A stretch of DNA of 64,000 nucleotides, from assembly GCA_947462335.1 (NCBI GenBank), contig OX381713.1, positions 18,716,381 to 18,780,380 on the forward strand. Reading direction: 5' to 3'. The position numbers and the translations under genes were made by a program. Source of the DNA: Harmothoe impar. Lineage: Eukaryota > Annelida > Polychaeta > Phyllodocida > Polynoidae. Shown here one piece after another: positions 23,852 through 33,621 of the stretch. Under the pieces are notes generated by a model, which had not been told where the DNA came from, did no database searches, and saw nothing but the letters and a program-made list of their open reading frames with translations. The first letter of the stretch is position 1, and each line of letters opens with the position of its first letter.

Positions 23852-24219
23852 ACACTGATATTCCTAGGCTCCCTATACGACCAATCTCTCAGTCACTAGT
23901 ACCTAACCTAGTTAGTCATTTTTTGGCTCCCTATACGACCAACTTAGGTAAGTTATTATTGTCAGGTATTGTCATTTTTTAATATAACTTTGCCATTGTG
24001 ACTAGGGGAGCCACTGAGTGGTCATAATAGTATCTTACAGGTGGCACCAACTAGTGGTATACAAATACAACACACCAATGATGAACCTAGGTTAGCCACT
24101 ACTGACTGACCACCTCAGTCATTTTTGAATATAACTTTGCCATTTTGACTAACACACATATGACAAACCTAGGATAGTCTGTACTGACTAACCCTTTCAA
24201 CCTATGGATTTTCAGTGCA
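23852..24219 (-). mobile_element. Dispersed about 368-bp MITE, copy B
   Basis: Reverse-oriented copy of 54436-54806. It starts ACACTGATATTCCTAGGCTC and ends TATGGATTTTCAGTGCA. It has an internal deletion relative to copy C around the CTGACCAACC region (about 23965-24005). Confidence 0.85.
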
Positions 24220-24860
24220 GGGTTCCAGGGTCAGTTCCGTTTAGTACAGGGGCAAGCTCTAGTATATAAATAGAGGGGGGATAGTTACACATACCTGGAT
24301 AGTACACCAATTTTCATCGGGTTTACTCATCGACCGAGTCGAGATGAGCAAAATATACTCCGAAACTGACACACATATTAATACCACTGTGGGACTATTT
24401 TAGAGCAGGTGGTTCAGGAGTCGATGCAGCAGTCCGCGAGTCGTTGCTGCAGTTTTGCTAGTCAATTCATGGGTTGTTTAGACGGCCAGTGATTTAATAA
24501 AAAACAACTTTTTTTTTAATCCCACCAATACCTATGCAAAATTTCCAGATAATGTAACCTTAAACACACCGTTCATTTTGTTTGGAAGAATCTGCTGTAT
24601 TTTGAGGTATAACCCTACACACTGTCCACTCCCTTTATCAAGGATGCTTCTTGGAATTCCTCGGGTTGTCTCTGTCTGTATAATGTAAATAAAGTAAATG
24701 TAATGCCTCATGGATTTTATTTCAAAAGTTCACCCTCACCCTCCACATTCCTATACACCCCAATACCCAGCTTCCACTTCCGAACTATCCCCGATTGGGT
24801 AGATTCACTGAGAATCAACCACATATTTGGAGACACACACCCGAATACATAATTATATAT
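24220..24860. other. Intergenic, nothing recognised
   Basis: A-T rich, with a poly-T stretch near 24510. Short fragments such as TCAGGAGTCGATGCAGCAGT near 24415 resemble the interior of GGCC-ended elements, but no boundaries can be placed. Confidence 0.35.
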
Positions 24861-24865
24861 ATAGG

Positions 24866-24867
<2 letters not shown>

Positions 24868-24945
<78 letters not shown>
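24868..24945. repeat. (TA)n microsatellite
   Basis: About 39 TA repeats, uninterrupted after the short TATAGGCCTATA leader. Confidence 0.97.
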
Positions 24946-24948
<3 letters not shown>

Positions 24949-25124
24949 ATTCATGCATGATACGCTCTCTAGCTTCCTCTGTTGGTAAGATGACACTTAT
25001 ATTGTGCCATTGTACGCAAAGAGAATAAAGACAATTTAAAATCCCACTCAAGGTATGTGGTCGCCTCTAGCTGAATCTACCCTACCCCTCTGTCTGTTGT
25101 CTGTCTGCACAGCTATCCAGCATG

Positions 25125-25365
25125 TGTTGACGTGACGTGCGCCCATTGTGCTGCCCCCTCGGTGTTACGTCCAACAACAGTCTACGTCACGGCAGGTAGG
25201 CTGGACGTTACGTCACATTGACCTGTTATCCCCGCCTTGTCTGGGACTCCTACCGGCTGTCGTCACACCGTGTAACGGCAAACACGGTCTACTGTCAGCC
25301 ACAGGTATACCAACCACGTCATTGACGTACTCTGACGTCATATGCCGTTCTATTACGTCACACAG
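25125..25365. promoter_or_regulatory. Cluster of CRE-like TGACGT/ACGTCA sites
   Basis: In about 240 bp, CRE half-sites recur: TGACGTGACGTG (25129), CTACGTCACGG (25182), TTACGTCACATTGACC (25209), CACGTCATTGACGTACTC (25315), the full palindrome TGACGTCA (about 25333) and TTACGTCACAC (about 25353). CREB/ATF-family bZIP factors are known to bind TGACGTCA and half-sites. No adjacent gene was recognised, so a regulatory role is inference from site density alone. Confidence 0.4.
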
Positions 25366-25439
25366 TGTCATGGCTACTACTGATAATCGTTGTGAATGTA
25401 GTGCCATGAGCATGATCCCTGAGCTAGTTGTTTAGGTAG

Positions 25440-26990
25440 CGGGGGAGGGGTATTACGAGAGAATGTAGAAGACGTGTTTATCTCAGGGGGTGGTAGAGGT
25501 TTCTATTGATATGTAATTGCTGATGATGCATTATATTTGATAGACTATCAACATCCTTTAAATATTAAAGTATACAACTCAGGTAGTGTCTAGTGTAAGT
25601 TCAGAATAAAGATGATTAAACAGGCAAAGGAAGTATTGAATCTGAATTTATTTTGTACACAAGCTTCTCCCCAATATAATCAGAATTCCCTATGCCTATC
25701 TACCCAATCCTCCACACTATCAATGGATGAAGATATAATACAGGAAAGGGACACAACCACGGCTCCTTGTGGGACTCTGGAACACACCTTGGGACTGGTC
25801 TAGATGAGACGGCAAGCAGAGATGTGGGCATGTGCCCTTCCAGTAATGTGACAGACTGGTTAACCAGCGTATAAATTGACATAAAACCACCTCACCATAA
25901 AGAACTATAGCGCTGCCGCCTGCTGCATGAATAGACCAGGGGGGAAGCCATGGTTTTCTTAATCCTCCTCCCATCCCACGGGGGCGGACGCGGCAGCATA
26001 AGGCCAACTTAAGGCTAATTCAATAGAGAAAATCTCATTACGCGGGGCCATAAATACCTCTAAAGCCATGTCTATAAACAAGACAGCCTCACATAGTGTT
26101 AGGTCCCCTGTCATCTCGGTATGACGGTACCATATATAGCATCCCATTGTACGTAAGGCAGACTCATGGTGGTGGGTGGGGTGGGGTAGGGGGGGGGCTG
26201 ATGAGGAATAATGCCATTTATCGCCGTGATTTTAGCGTAACCTGAGTCTCTTGTTTGTGAGTTTGGCGGATGAGCAGCAGAGTCACAGCAGGCTGAATAT
26301 GGCAACTGTTATTGACAATATGCGTATCACACCACGTGTTATTACCAGACAGTTGGTCCAACTTATACACAACATCGGTGTCATATAGCAGATGGTTTGA
26401 GGCGTTTCAAGTACTCTCATTCAACTAACGGTGTCCACAACAAAACAAGGAAAATAGCTCCACACCTAGATAGATTATCCGCATTTCAGCTATAGTATAT
26501 ATATTTCCGTTGCCACAAATACATAATGTATAACATTATGATGACAAAAGTTTACAAGAATAATTATTACAAAACTGGGATTTATTGCAGTGTTGTCATT
26601 GTGCTCTAGGAGGCGTAGGAAGCAAATCTTTATTGGGGGGAGGGGCCCAGGGGGGCCTACCTCAAACAGCTTTGCATATCGACTCTAAGGCTTGATGCCG
26701 CAATTACAGGCTTATATTGGAATTGTATTTAAAATAAAATCATTGTTTCAGCTCCCTTTAGTTGTAATTGTGGGCTAGTGCCCCTCTCCCCCCCCACGTT
26801 TTCCTATGTGAGGGAGGTGAGTTTGGGAATTTTGTGTATTGTATCATAGGGTCTTGGCAAATTTTGGGGTGGGGGGCCCAAACACATTCAGGCTCCCCTC
26901 TTCTGGGATTGGGGGGCGGGCCCCCCGGCCCCCGCCCTTTGCCTACGCCACTGACTTCCCACCTGTTATACGCACACCACTGAGTAAGTA
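25440..26990. other. Intergenic, no gene recognised
   Basis: Contains G-rich and C-rich runs (26180-26200, 26635-26655, 26785-26800 and 26915-26935). Overlapping frames on both strands at 25600-26300 have no recognisable domain. Confidence 0.4.
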
Positions 26991-26991
26991 A

Positions 26992-27615
26992 GGCCACATT
27001 TAAAAAAAAGGTTTGTTCCAGGCTGTGTCTCACGACCTTGAGCCAATGTTTTCGTCTCTGACCGGGTGCCAGCTCTGACCGGGTGCCAGCTCTGACCGGG
27101 TGCCAGCTCTGACCGGCCTGAATAAAAACGGGTTATTTAGGGCAGATGATGATAAAAATGGGCAAATAATTACTAGTTTAAAGAGTTATAACATCCATTG
27201 ACCTTTTCAGCCAAATTCTATCATCATCTGCCCTAAATAACCAGTTTTTATTCAGGCCGGTCAGAGCTGGCACCCGGTCAGAGCTGGCACCCGGTCAGAG
27301 CTGGCACCCGGTCAGAGCTGGCACCCGGTCAGAGATGAAAACATTGGCCCAAGGTCGTGAGACACAGCCTCCAGGTAACATGGGATGAAAATGTAGGGTC
27401 GGTAGGTCCGATTTTCTTTTTTACAGCCCCTTCACGATACCAAAAAAGTGTACAAATGGGGGAAAAAATTCAAAAATTTTGTAAACCTAAAATTGACCCA
27501 AAAGAGTGTAAGAATATAAGGATTTCTTCACAATTAGATTTTTTTTAAAGTAGGGTCTGTCCTATTTTGATAGGGTCGGTCGGGTGACCTGAAACAAACC
27601 TTCTTTTTTTTGGCC
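26992..27615. mobile_element. Harbinger-like MITE (GGCC-ended), carrying a nested foldback
   Basis: Left end GGCCACATTTAAAAAAAAGG and right end CCTTCTTTTTTTTGGCC. TAA flanks both sides (26989-26991 and 27616-27618), a 3-bp duplication typical of PIF/Harbinger elements. With the nested 27021-27369 block excluded, the left terminal motif GTTTGTTCCAGGTAAC lines up with GTGTGTTTCAGGTTACC of the other copies. No transposase is present. Confidence 0.75.
27021..27369. mobile_element. Foldback element 1 with tandem TGACCGG arms, 4-bp TCCA duplication
   Basis: 349 bp. Inverted arms begin GGCTGTGTCTCACGACCTTG on both sides. Each arm then has tandem 17-bp subrepeats (GGGTGCCAGCTCTGACC): three in the left arm and four in the right. 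These are followed by CCTGAATAAAAACKGGTTAT and GGCAGATGATGATA before a short AT-rich loop. TCCA at 27017-27020 and 27370-27373 is the target duplication. Inserted in the GGCC-ended element. No coding capacity. Confidence 0.9.
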
Positions 27616-28229
27616 TAAATACCAGTGAGTTTCTCCCGTTTATATACAGCGGGTTATGTCTATAGGTAGGTGCTATACGGTGGAGTCATGATGGCCGATG
27701 GGTAACGGAGAGATGGGCCGCCCCTTTACTTATAGAAGGGCGGAGTGTGGCTTGCATAGCGTCTCCTTCCCCAAACAGACTGCCGTACTAAACACGGTCC
27801 CTGAACCAACAAGACACCCGTCCTAAGTCAATGATGTACACAGGGACCCAGTCTCCGTCTTATATGCCCCCTTAACCCTGCTATGTCGTTTTTTCATCCC
27901 GAATTTAAACTGTGAATATGTACACTATCAGTAGTTAATGTAGCCGTAGAATCTACTGTACACTGATAATAATGGCCCTGGAAATGTTAGTCACTACGGA
28001 CTACATTTCTATAGTCACGTGAACGTAGAAAAAACGGCTATACCAAGTTAGTCACCTATGTCTATAGTAAGTTAGTCATATAGTCAACCTATAGTCATGC
28101 ATTAAAATAGCTGATTTGGGATATATAGTCAAGTGACTATCAATTTAATGCTTTCATGCTCTAAAGTAGTCACACTGACTAATAGATATAGTCCATCATG
28201 AGACGGCAGGATAATAAGTCAGGACAAGT

Positions 28230-28640
28230 ACCCCTCTGGCATCTACCCCAAGACATCTACCCTAGGGCTTACTATCTACCCCCTAGGACATCTACCCAAG
28301 GCCAAGTACCACTACCTAGGACATCTACCCCCTATGACTTTTACCCCTATGGGCATCTATCCCTTGGAATTTTACTCCCTAGGACTTCTACCCCTTAGGA
28401 CATCCCCTGCCTTGGAACCTACCCCCAGACATCTACCCCCTGGAGATCTACCCCCTGTGGCATCTACCCCCTTTACTCTCTAGGACCTCTACTCCTAAGA
28501 ACATCAACCTCCCCCACCCACATACCCATATGGTTGAGTCATATCATGTGCGGGAGGTAGATTTCTTCTAGAGATATCAGGCATCTACCCCTGGACATCT
28601 ACCCCCTGGGAATCTACCCCCGTGGACTTCTGTCCCGGGG
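28230..28640. repeat. Degenerate 17-20 bp minisatellite, CTACCCC orientation
   Basis: Tandem variants of GGACATCTACCCCCTA. Reading direction switches near 28635, after which the complement continues rightwards. A higher-order marker (CATATCATGTG plus GGTAGATTTC) at about 28535-28570 has inverted counterparts at about 28860-28890 and 29110-29145. Confidence 0.85.
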
Positions 28641-29560
28641 TAGAAGTCCTAGGGGGTAGATGTCCTAGGGGTAGATGTCCCAGGGGATAGATGTCCCAGG
28701 GGATAGATGTCCTGGGGTAGGTGTCCAAGGGAGTGGAAGTCCTCGAGGTAAAATCCTAAGGGGGTAAACGCCCAGGAAATCAATACCGAAGGGGGTTAAA
28801 GTCCTAGGGGGTAGATTTCTAGAAGGTAGATGTCCAGGGGTTGATGTCAAATGTCCCTTGAGAAATCGTCTCCCTCCACATGATATTATTGTCCCTAGGG
28901 TTATAACTCCTAGAGGGTAAAGGGGGTAGATGTCCAAGGGGATGGATGCCCTTGGGGGTAGATGTCCAGGGGGTAGATGTTCGGGGGTAGGTGTCCAAGT
29001 GGGTGGATATCCTAGGGGGTAGAGTCCTAAGGGGATAGGTGCCGAAGGGGATATAAGTCCTAGGTGGTAGATTCCCAGGGGGTAGATGTCCAGGGATAGA
29101 TGTCGGATGTCCGTGGAGAAATCTACCCCCTCCACATGATATGACTTATCATGAGCATTTGGAGGGGGGTGCTGTCCCCAGGGGTAGAAGTCCTAGAGTG
29201 TAAAGGCGGTAGATGTTCAAGGGAATTGATGCCCTAGTGGGTCAAAGTCCAGGGGATAGATGCCTAAGGGGATTAAAGTCCTAGGGGGGGGGAGTCCTAG
29301 GGGGTAGATTTCCAGGAGTAGAAGTCAAGGTGTTAATGTTTAGCATTAATGTTTAGCATGTTTAGCACATCTATCCCTTGGACATCCATCCCCTGGACCT
29401 TTATGTCCTAGGGGGTAGATTCTCAGGTGGTAGATGTCCAGGGGTAGATGTCTAGGGGTAGATGTCTGGGGTCGATGTCCGGGGATAGATGTCTGGGGGT
29501 AGATGTCCGGGGGTAGATGTCCGGGGGTAGGTGTCCAAGCGGGTGGATATCCTAGGTGGT
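28641..29560. repeat. Same minisatellite, GGGGTAG orientation
   Basis: Tandem variants of TAGGGGGTAGATGTCC, with a higher-order period of about 246-255 bp marked by CCTCCACATGATAT (about 28876 and 29128). The many open frames are translations of the repeat and are not genes. Confidence 0.85.
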
Positions 29561-29898
29561 GGATAACCTGGTAACAAGTCACGAGATATTCCCGGGAATA
29601 TCTGTCGATTCTGTGAGCAAATATTCCCGTGATATCCCGAGATTTCAAGACGTGATTTGACATGTATAATGCTGTTAAATCACGGGATTTACCCCAAATG
29701 AAGTTTGAGATTGTGGGTTCGAATCCCCAGGGTGCTCCTTAGATATTCATGATGTAAAATAACCCTTTCATCAACCACATTTCCCCACAGGGAATACATA
29801 TTCTCGCAATGATATAAACCATTTAGATATTCATACATATGACTGTCCATATGATATCTTTTTAAATCAAGGTACAAAACGCTCCTCTTTTGTTAACA

Positions 29899-30037
29899 GG
29901 TACTCTATATACTATGGCACAGTCACCATTGGCCACCGTTCAGATACCTCTCCTAATACATGCCCCGGTAGGTGCGGGCCTAGAGCACGGGACTATGGAT
30001 GTAAAGGTAGTTGGTTCAAATCCCGGCTAGGACATGC
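29899..30037 (+). mobile_element. tRNA-derived SINE, copy 1
   Basis: Starts GGTACTCTATATACTATGGC. The 3' half is tRNA-like: D-arm region TAGGTGCGGGCCTAGAGC, anticodon-loop-like CTATGGA, and pol III B box GGTTCAAATCC at 30013-30023, followed by CGG stem pairing. It lacks a clean acceptor stem, so a tRNA-derived repeat rather than a tRNA gene. The downstream body (30045-30150) resembles that after copy 3 and ends in a second B-box-like GGTTCGAAT motif on the minus strand. Confidence 0.75.
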
Positions 30038-30199
30038 CAGAATTAAATAGGGAAGGCTTTATGTGAATATTTTAATCACTGACACATTCACTAGAAAGAT
30101 GTAGATCTTTTAGTAAAGGAATTCGAACCCAAGCGCCCCTCTTTACCTATATCATGTAATATCCAGAATACACTTTAAAAAAAATGCAAATGATCATCT

Positions 30200-30338
30200 G
30201 CATTACCTAGTGTGGATTTGAACCAGCTACCTTTACATCCATAGTCCTGTGCTCTAGGCCCGCACCTACCAGGGCATGTATTGGGAGAGGTATCTTAACT
30301 CTGGCCAGTGGTGACGGTGCCATAGTATATAGAGTACC
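30200..30338 (-). mobile_element. tRNA-derived SINE, copy 2 (inverted)
   Basis: Reverse complement of copies 1 and 3. B box GGTTCAAATCC reads on the minus strand at 30214-30224. Together with copy 1 it forms a hairpin-capable inverted pair about 160 bp apart. Confidence 0.75.
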
Positions 30339-30850
30339 TGCTGCCAAAGAGAAAAGCAGGACATATATGGTCAACTAAATAGAATTTAACCAGGAAAATC
30401 GTGAGAAGCTCAATTCTTTTTCACTCCCCTTTTCCTGATTTAGGAAATAAGCAAATTTTAAGGCATAATGACTGGCAAAATCTTTGGATGATTCATGTAC
30501 ATTTATTCAACCTTTCTCAAGCTTTAAGATAATTTCTTCCTATCATTTCTATTATCGAGATTAATATAATAATGTTTTTTTGGGTCTCCCTTGATTTTCT
30601 TTGTCGTTCACAGATAGTTGCTATAGAAAGTATAGTGACATGTAAATTACGATATCCCCATTTTTCCCTGGTTAAATTGTATTTTCCCTGTAGAATACAC
30701 CCCAGTTGACACAAGGGACCCAAGTAGGTTTTTACATTGCCACCAATGCATGTACAAGGGCCTGCACCCACGTTTTATCAGCCACATTTGATGAGCCACC
30801 CTAGGTTTGCTAAAAGTCTCGCATGTATATCCTGCTTCTTTCTTTGTCAT

Positions 30851-31077
30851 TAGGGACCTTTAGCAAAGCCAACGTAGCTCATAAAACACAGAGGTAGCAG
30901 TGCTTAAAGTATAGGATACGTCTACGTTTGAATAGGGACCTTTAGCAAACCCGACGTAGTTCATTTAACCCAGACGTATCCTATGCCTTCAGCACTGCTA
31001 CATCTGCATTAAATGAGCTTTTACATGGTTGCTAAAGGTCCCTATTGCCTACATCGGGTTTGCTAAAGGTCCCTAAT
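30851..31077. mobile_element. Nested inverted repeat with TAGGGACCTTTAGCAAA ends
   Basis: TAGGGACCTTTAGCAAA appears at 30851 and 30935, and its complement at about 31029-31044 and 31058-31075. The arms also share GTATAGGATACGTCTACG with its complement (about 30911 and 30973). A foldback or MITE inserted inside one of its own kind is the simplest reading. It abuts SINE copy 3. Confidence 0.7.
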
Positions 31078-31078
31078 A

Positions 31079-31217
31079 GCTACTCTATATACTATGGCAC
31101 AGTCAACACTGGCCACCGTTCAGATACCTCTCCAAATACATGCCCCGGTAGGTGCGGGCCTAGAGCACAGGACTATGGATGTAAAGGTAGCTGGTTCAAA
31201 TCCCGGTTAGGACATGC
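31079..31217 (+). mobile_element. tRNA-derived SINE, copy 3
   Basis: Starts TACTCTATATACTATGGCAC. B box GGTTCAAATCC at 31193-31203. Differs from copy 1 at only a few positions. Its 5' edge meets the foldback that ends at 31077. Confidence 0.75.
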
Positions 31218-31496
31218 ATATATGTGGGATTGTTAGTGGTGAGAAGGAATGTAATAGGATAATTTTATTAAAATATTTAGATGAATCACACGAGACACAT
31301 CCACTGAAACCCTGCAGCTCTATTAGTGATGGGATTCGAACCCATGCAACCCTCTTTACTAGAATCCCGTGATATTACGGGAATTTTTGCTCACAGAATC
31401 CCGTGATATAACGGGATTACAACCCGGGTTAATCCCGGGACTGACCCCAGTTCAACCCGTGTTATTCAGGGGGAATTCACGGGAATTTGTTTCCAG

Positions 31497-31735
31497 GGTA
31501 TCCTAGGGGGTAGAGTCCTAAGGGAATAGGTGCCGAAGGGGGTAGATTCTCAGGTGGTATTGTCCAGGGGTAGATTCTAGGGGTAGATGTCTGGGGTAGA
31601 TGTCCAAGCGGGTGGATATCTTAGGGGGTAGAGTCCTAAGGGAATAGGTGCCAAAGGGGGTAGATGTCCAGGGGTAGATGTCTGGGGTAGATGTCCAGGG
31701 GTAGATGTCGGGGGGGGGGGGGGGGTAGATGTCCA
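31497..31735. repeat. Minisatellite resumption, GGGGTAG orientation
   Basis: Same unit and orientation as 28641-29560, ending in a poly-G run at about 31709-31724. It supports the reading that 29561-31503 is an insertion into one array. Confidence 0.85.
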
Positions 31736-32299
31736 GGGGTATGAGCATGGGCCATATGTCTGGCACAATATAGCCCTTCACACAGTCAACTTCTGTATAT
31801 TCTAGTCTGGAAGCCTAGAGATCCACAGTTACATGATCAGAATTTGAACAAAACCACATGATACTTCAATCAAAATTGAGAATGCATGTGTCCTATTATG
31901 CCTTAAGTAAATATACTCAACATTAACACAAGAGCTAATCCACAGGGAAATGTGTAAAGGAGTAGTTTAGCTAGAATAAGATGTGCCTACCTGAAGTCAG
32001 TTGAGCATTCAATTTTGAATCCTAACTGTTTCCTGTGCACACATTCCTGTGACATCATCAGTTTGTGTGATCCACATATAGTCACTACTGACTATCTTTA
32101 TGACTAATATGTGACTAACATATGTAATCACCTGACTACGGGGGTCAAAATATGGTGGTATAGTCAGTACTGACTATAGGTTTTATTATCAGTGTAGTTT
32201 ATTCTGCGGTATCAGTGTACAAAGGTAGTAGATTATATACTGTTGGTTTAAAGTATAAGAGAACGTATTTTTAGTTTAATCATTTACAGTGTAGTCCGT

Positions 32300-33379
32300 T
32301 TTTTTGCATGAACTCTGCTCTATTTAGACCTCTTTGTTTTCCCCTACCCCAGTCCCTTTTCCTCACCATTCCTTCTTAGTTTAGTTAAACCTTATTCTAT
32401 TTTATGGGCGCAGGATAGGAAGGGCTGTATTGGTTGTGGTCAATTCCTCTGTCTACAAGGGGGGATAGGCTGGTTCCGGTTGGCGCTCGGGGATGGTCCC
32501 CGGCACAGACATCCAGTTTGGTATACTACTCACGCCCAGCCGAACGGGGGCGTTTGGACAACAGTAATCCGCTGCTCTTGGGGACGTTCGGTGCGACAGA
32601 TATTAACCCCACTCCTCTTGCGACCATCTGGACATTACATATACCGGAATATGTGCTGTGTAGTGTCTTGTACCTATACCGCCTTCTCAGTGTGTTTATA
32701 AATTATTATTCATATTCAATATAGCAATTGGTCTTTTTGTATTATATGTATAAAACAATGTATACCTCGGAATGAAGATTTGATGCCGCTTTGGGAGGCC
32801 TTCTAGCAATAACAAATGCCACCGTACTTGAGTTAATAAGGCATGGGTTAAATGTCTAATTGGGAAGTGAGGGTTGCCAGTATTGAGGCTAAGTGCGTTT
32901 AGCCTGAAGTTGTCCCGCTATAACCATCGTCCAGATCCTGTTTAAGCAGGCCCGGAGGAAGGCCTACTTCCCCCAACGTACAACTATAGAGCCCCAGTCA
33001 GATTAAAGAAACATGAGGGTCCTGGTAGACTGACTTTTATGGACTAGTGTAGAAGATAAACTGGCTCTTATTGTATACCCCTAGGATACATGAAGGTTTA
33101 CTGCCGCACAATAACGACAAACGGACGTAGTAATTGCTTCGGATGTATGTAGAGGAAAGCGATATGGTCACAGTACTATTGAAGTAGGCATTCACTACTT
33201 GCAGCATAACTCACTCGTGCCCCAAATGGACTTTCTCCCTTGGTAATGTGTAGATATTATGTGGTCGTGTTTGGGGAGGACAGGGGTTGTATGTACATGC
33301 ATGTGTGAGTATTGGTAGAGGATATTGGGTGATACACGTGGTGGTGGTTGAGGAGAACAGGGGGTGGTACACAGGGTAA
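32300..33379. other. Intergenic, nothing recognised
   Basis: The overlapping frames 32434-32724 and 32480-32701 show no recognisable domain. No RNA gene or repeat boundary was found. Confidence 0.4.
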
Positions 33380-33621
33380 GGCCAAAGAAAATAAAAGGTG
33401 GATTTCAGGTTACATAGTCTAAAAACCTTGGTAGGGTAGGTCAGATTTTTTTTTCTTTATTACTTTGGCCTGAAAAGTACCCAGAAATTGACTCATAAAC
33501 TTTAGCGCTGACTCTCTGACAATAGATATTTTCTGAAAATTGGATAAAGATGTCTAGGGTCAGCCCTGTTTTGCTAGGTATAGGGTCGGGTAACCTGAAA
33601 CACACCGTTTTCTATTTGGCC
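33380..33621. mobile_element. GGCC-ended Harbinger-like MITE
   Basis: Inverted ends GGCCAAAGAAAATAAAAGGT and ACACCGTTTTCTATTTGGCC, with subterminal TTTCAGGTTACATAGTCTAA and GTCGGGTAACCTGAAACACA. Flanks TAA and AAA differ at one position. Opposite orientation to 34645-35036. Confidence 0.75.

Larger units (their letters stand above)
29561..31503. mobile_element. 1.9-kb inverted-repeat element inserted in the minisatellite
   Basis: The left end GGATAACCTGGTAACAA matches the complement of the right end GGATACCCTGGAAACAA. Both ends share the inner block TTCTGTGAGCAAA followed by ATTCCCGT (about 29611-29632 and complement near 31380-31402). The minisatellite resumes right after 31503. The flanks read TAGGTGGT and TAGGGGGT, which could be an 8-bp duplication but also fit the array unit. 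The interior holds three SINE copies and a foldback. No transposase frame. Confidence 0.6.
27959..32196. mobile_element. Putative 4.2-kb composite bounded by CACTGATAAT ends
   Basis: TACACTGATAATAA at 27959 is inverted at 32183-32196 (TTATTATCAGTGTA), with TA on the outside of both. Subterminal DNA at both ends is dense in TAGTCA/TGACTA motifs (27990-28195 and 32075-32180), as in the smaller element at 39411-39689. Between them lie the direction-switching minisatellite and the 1.9-kb SINE-bearing element. TA duplication and CACTG ends suggest a Tc1/mariner-type non-autonomous element. Two independent facing elements are an alternative. Confidence 0.45.

Noticed and set aside
24862..24947. TATA-box or bidirectional promoter at the long TA run
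   Set aside because: It is an uninterrupted dinucleotide microsatellite with no neighbouring gene.
28198..29663. Frames of 66-156 codons with repeating Pro-Leu-Gly-Tyr motifs
   Set aside because: Direct translations of the minisatellite, present in several frames. No independent coding evidence.
29960..30030. Functional tRNA gene with an ATG-like anticodon
   Set aside because: The same sequence occurs three times with the same non-tRNA flanks and lacks a closed acceptor stem. Called a SINE.
28200..31740. CRISPR-like array
   Set aside because: Units are contiguous and degenerate without unique spacers, and the DNA is clearly animal. Minisatellite.
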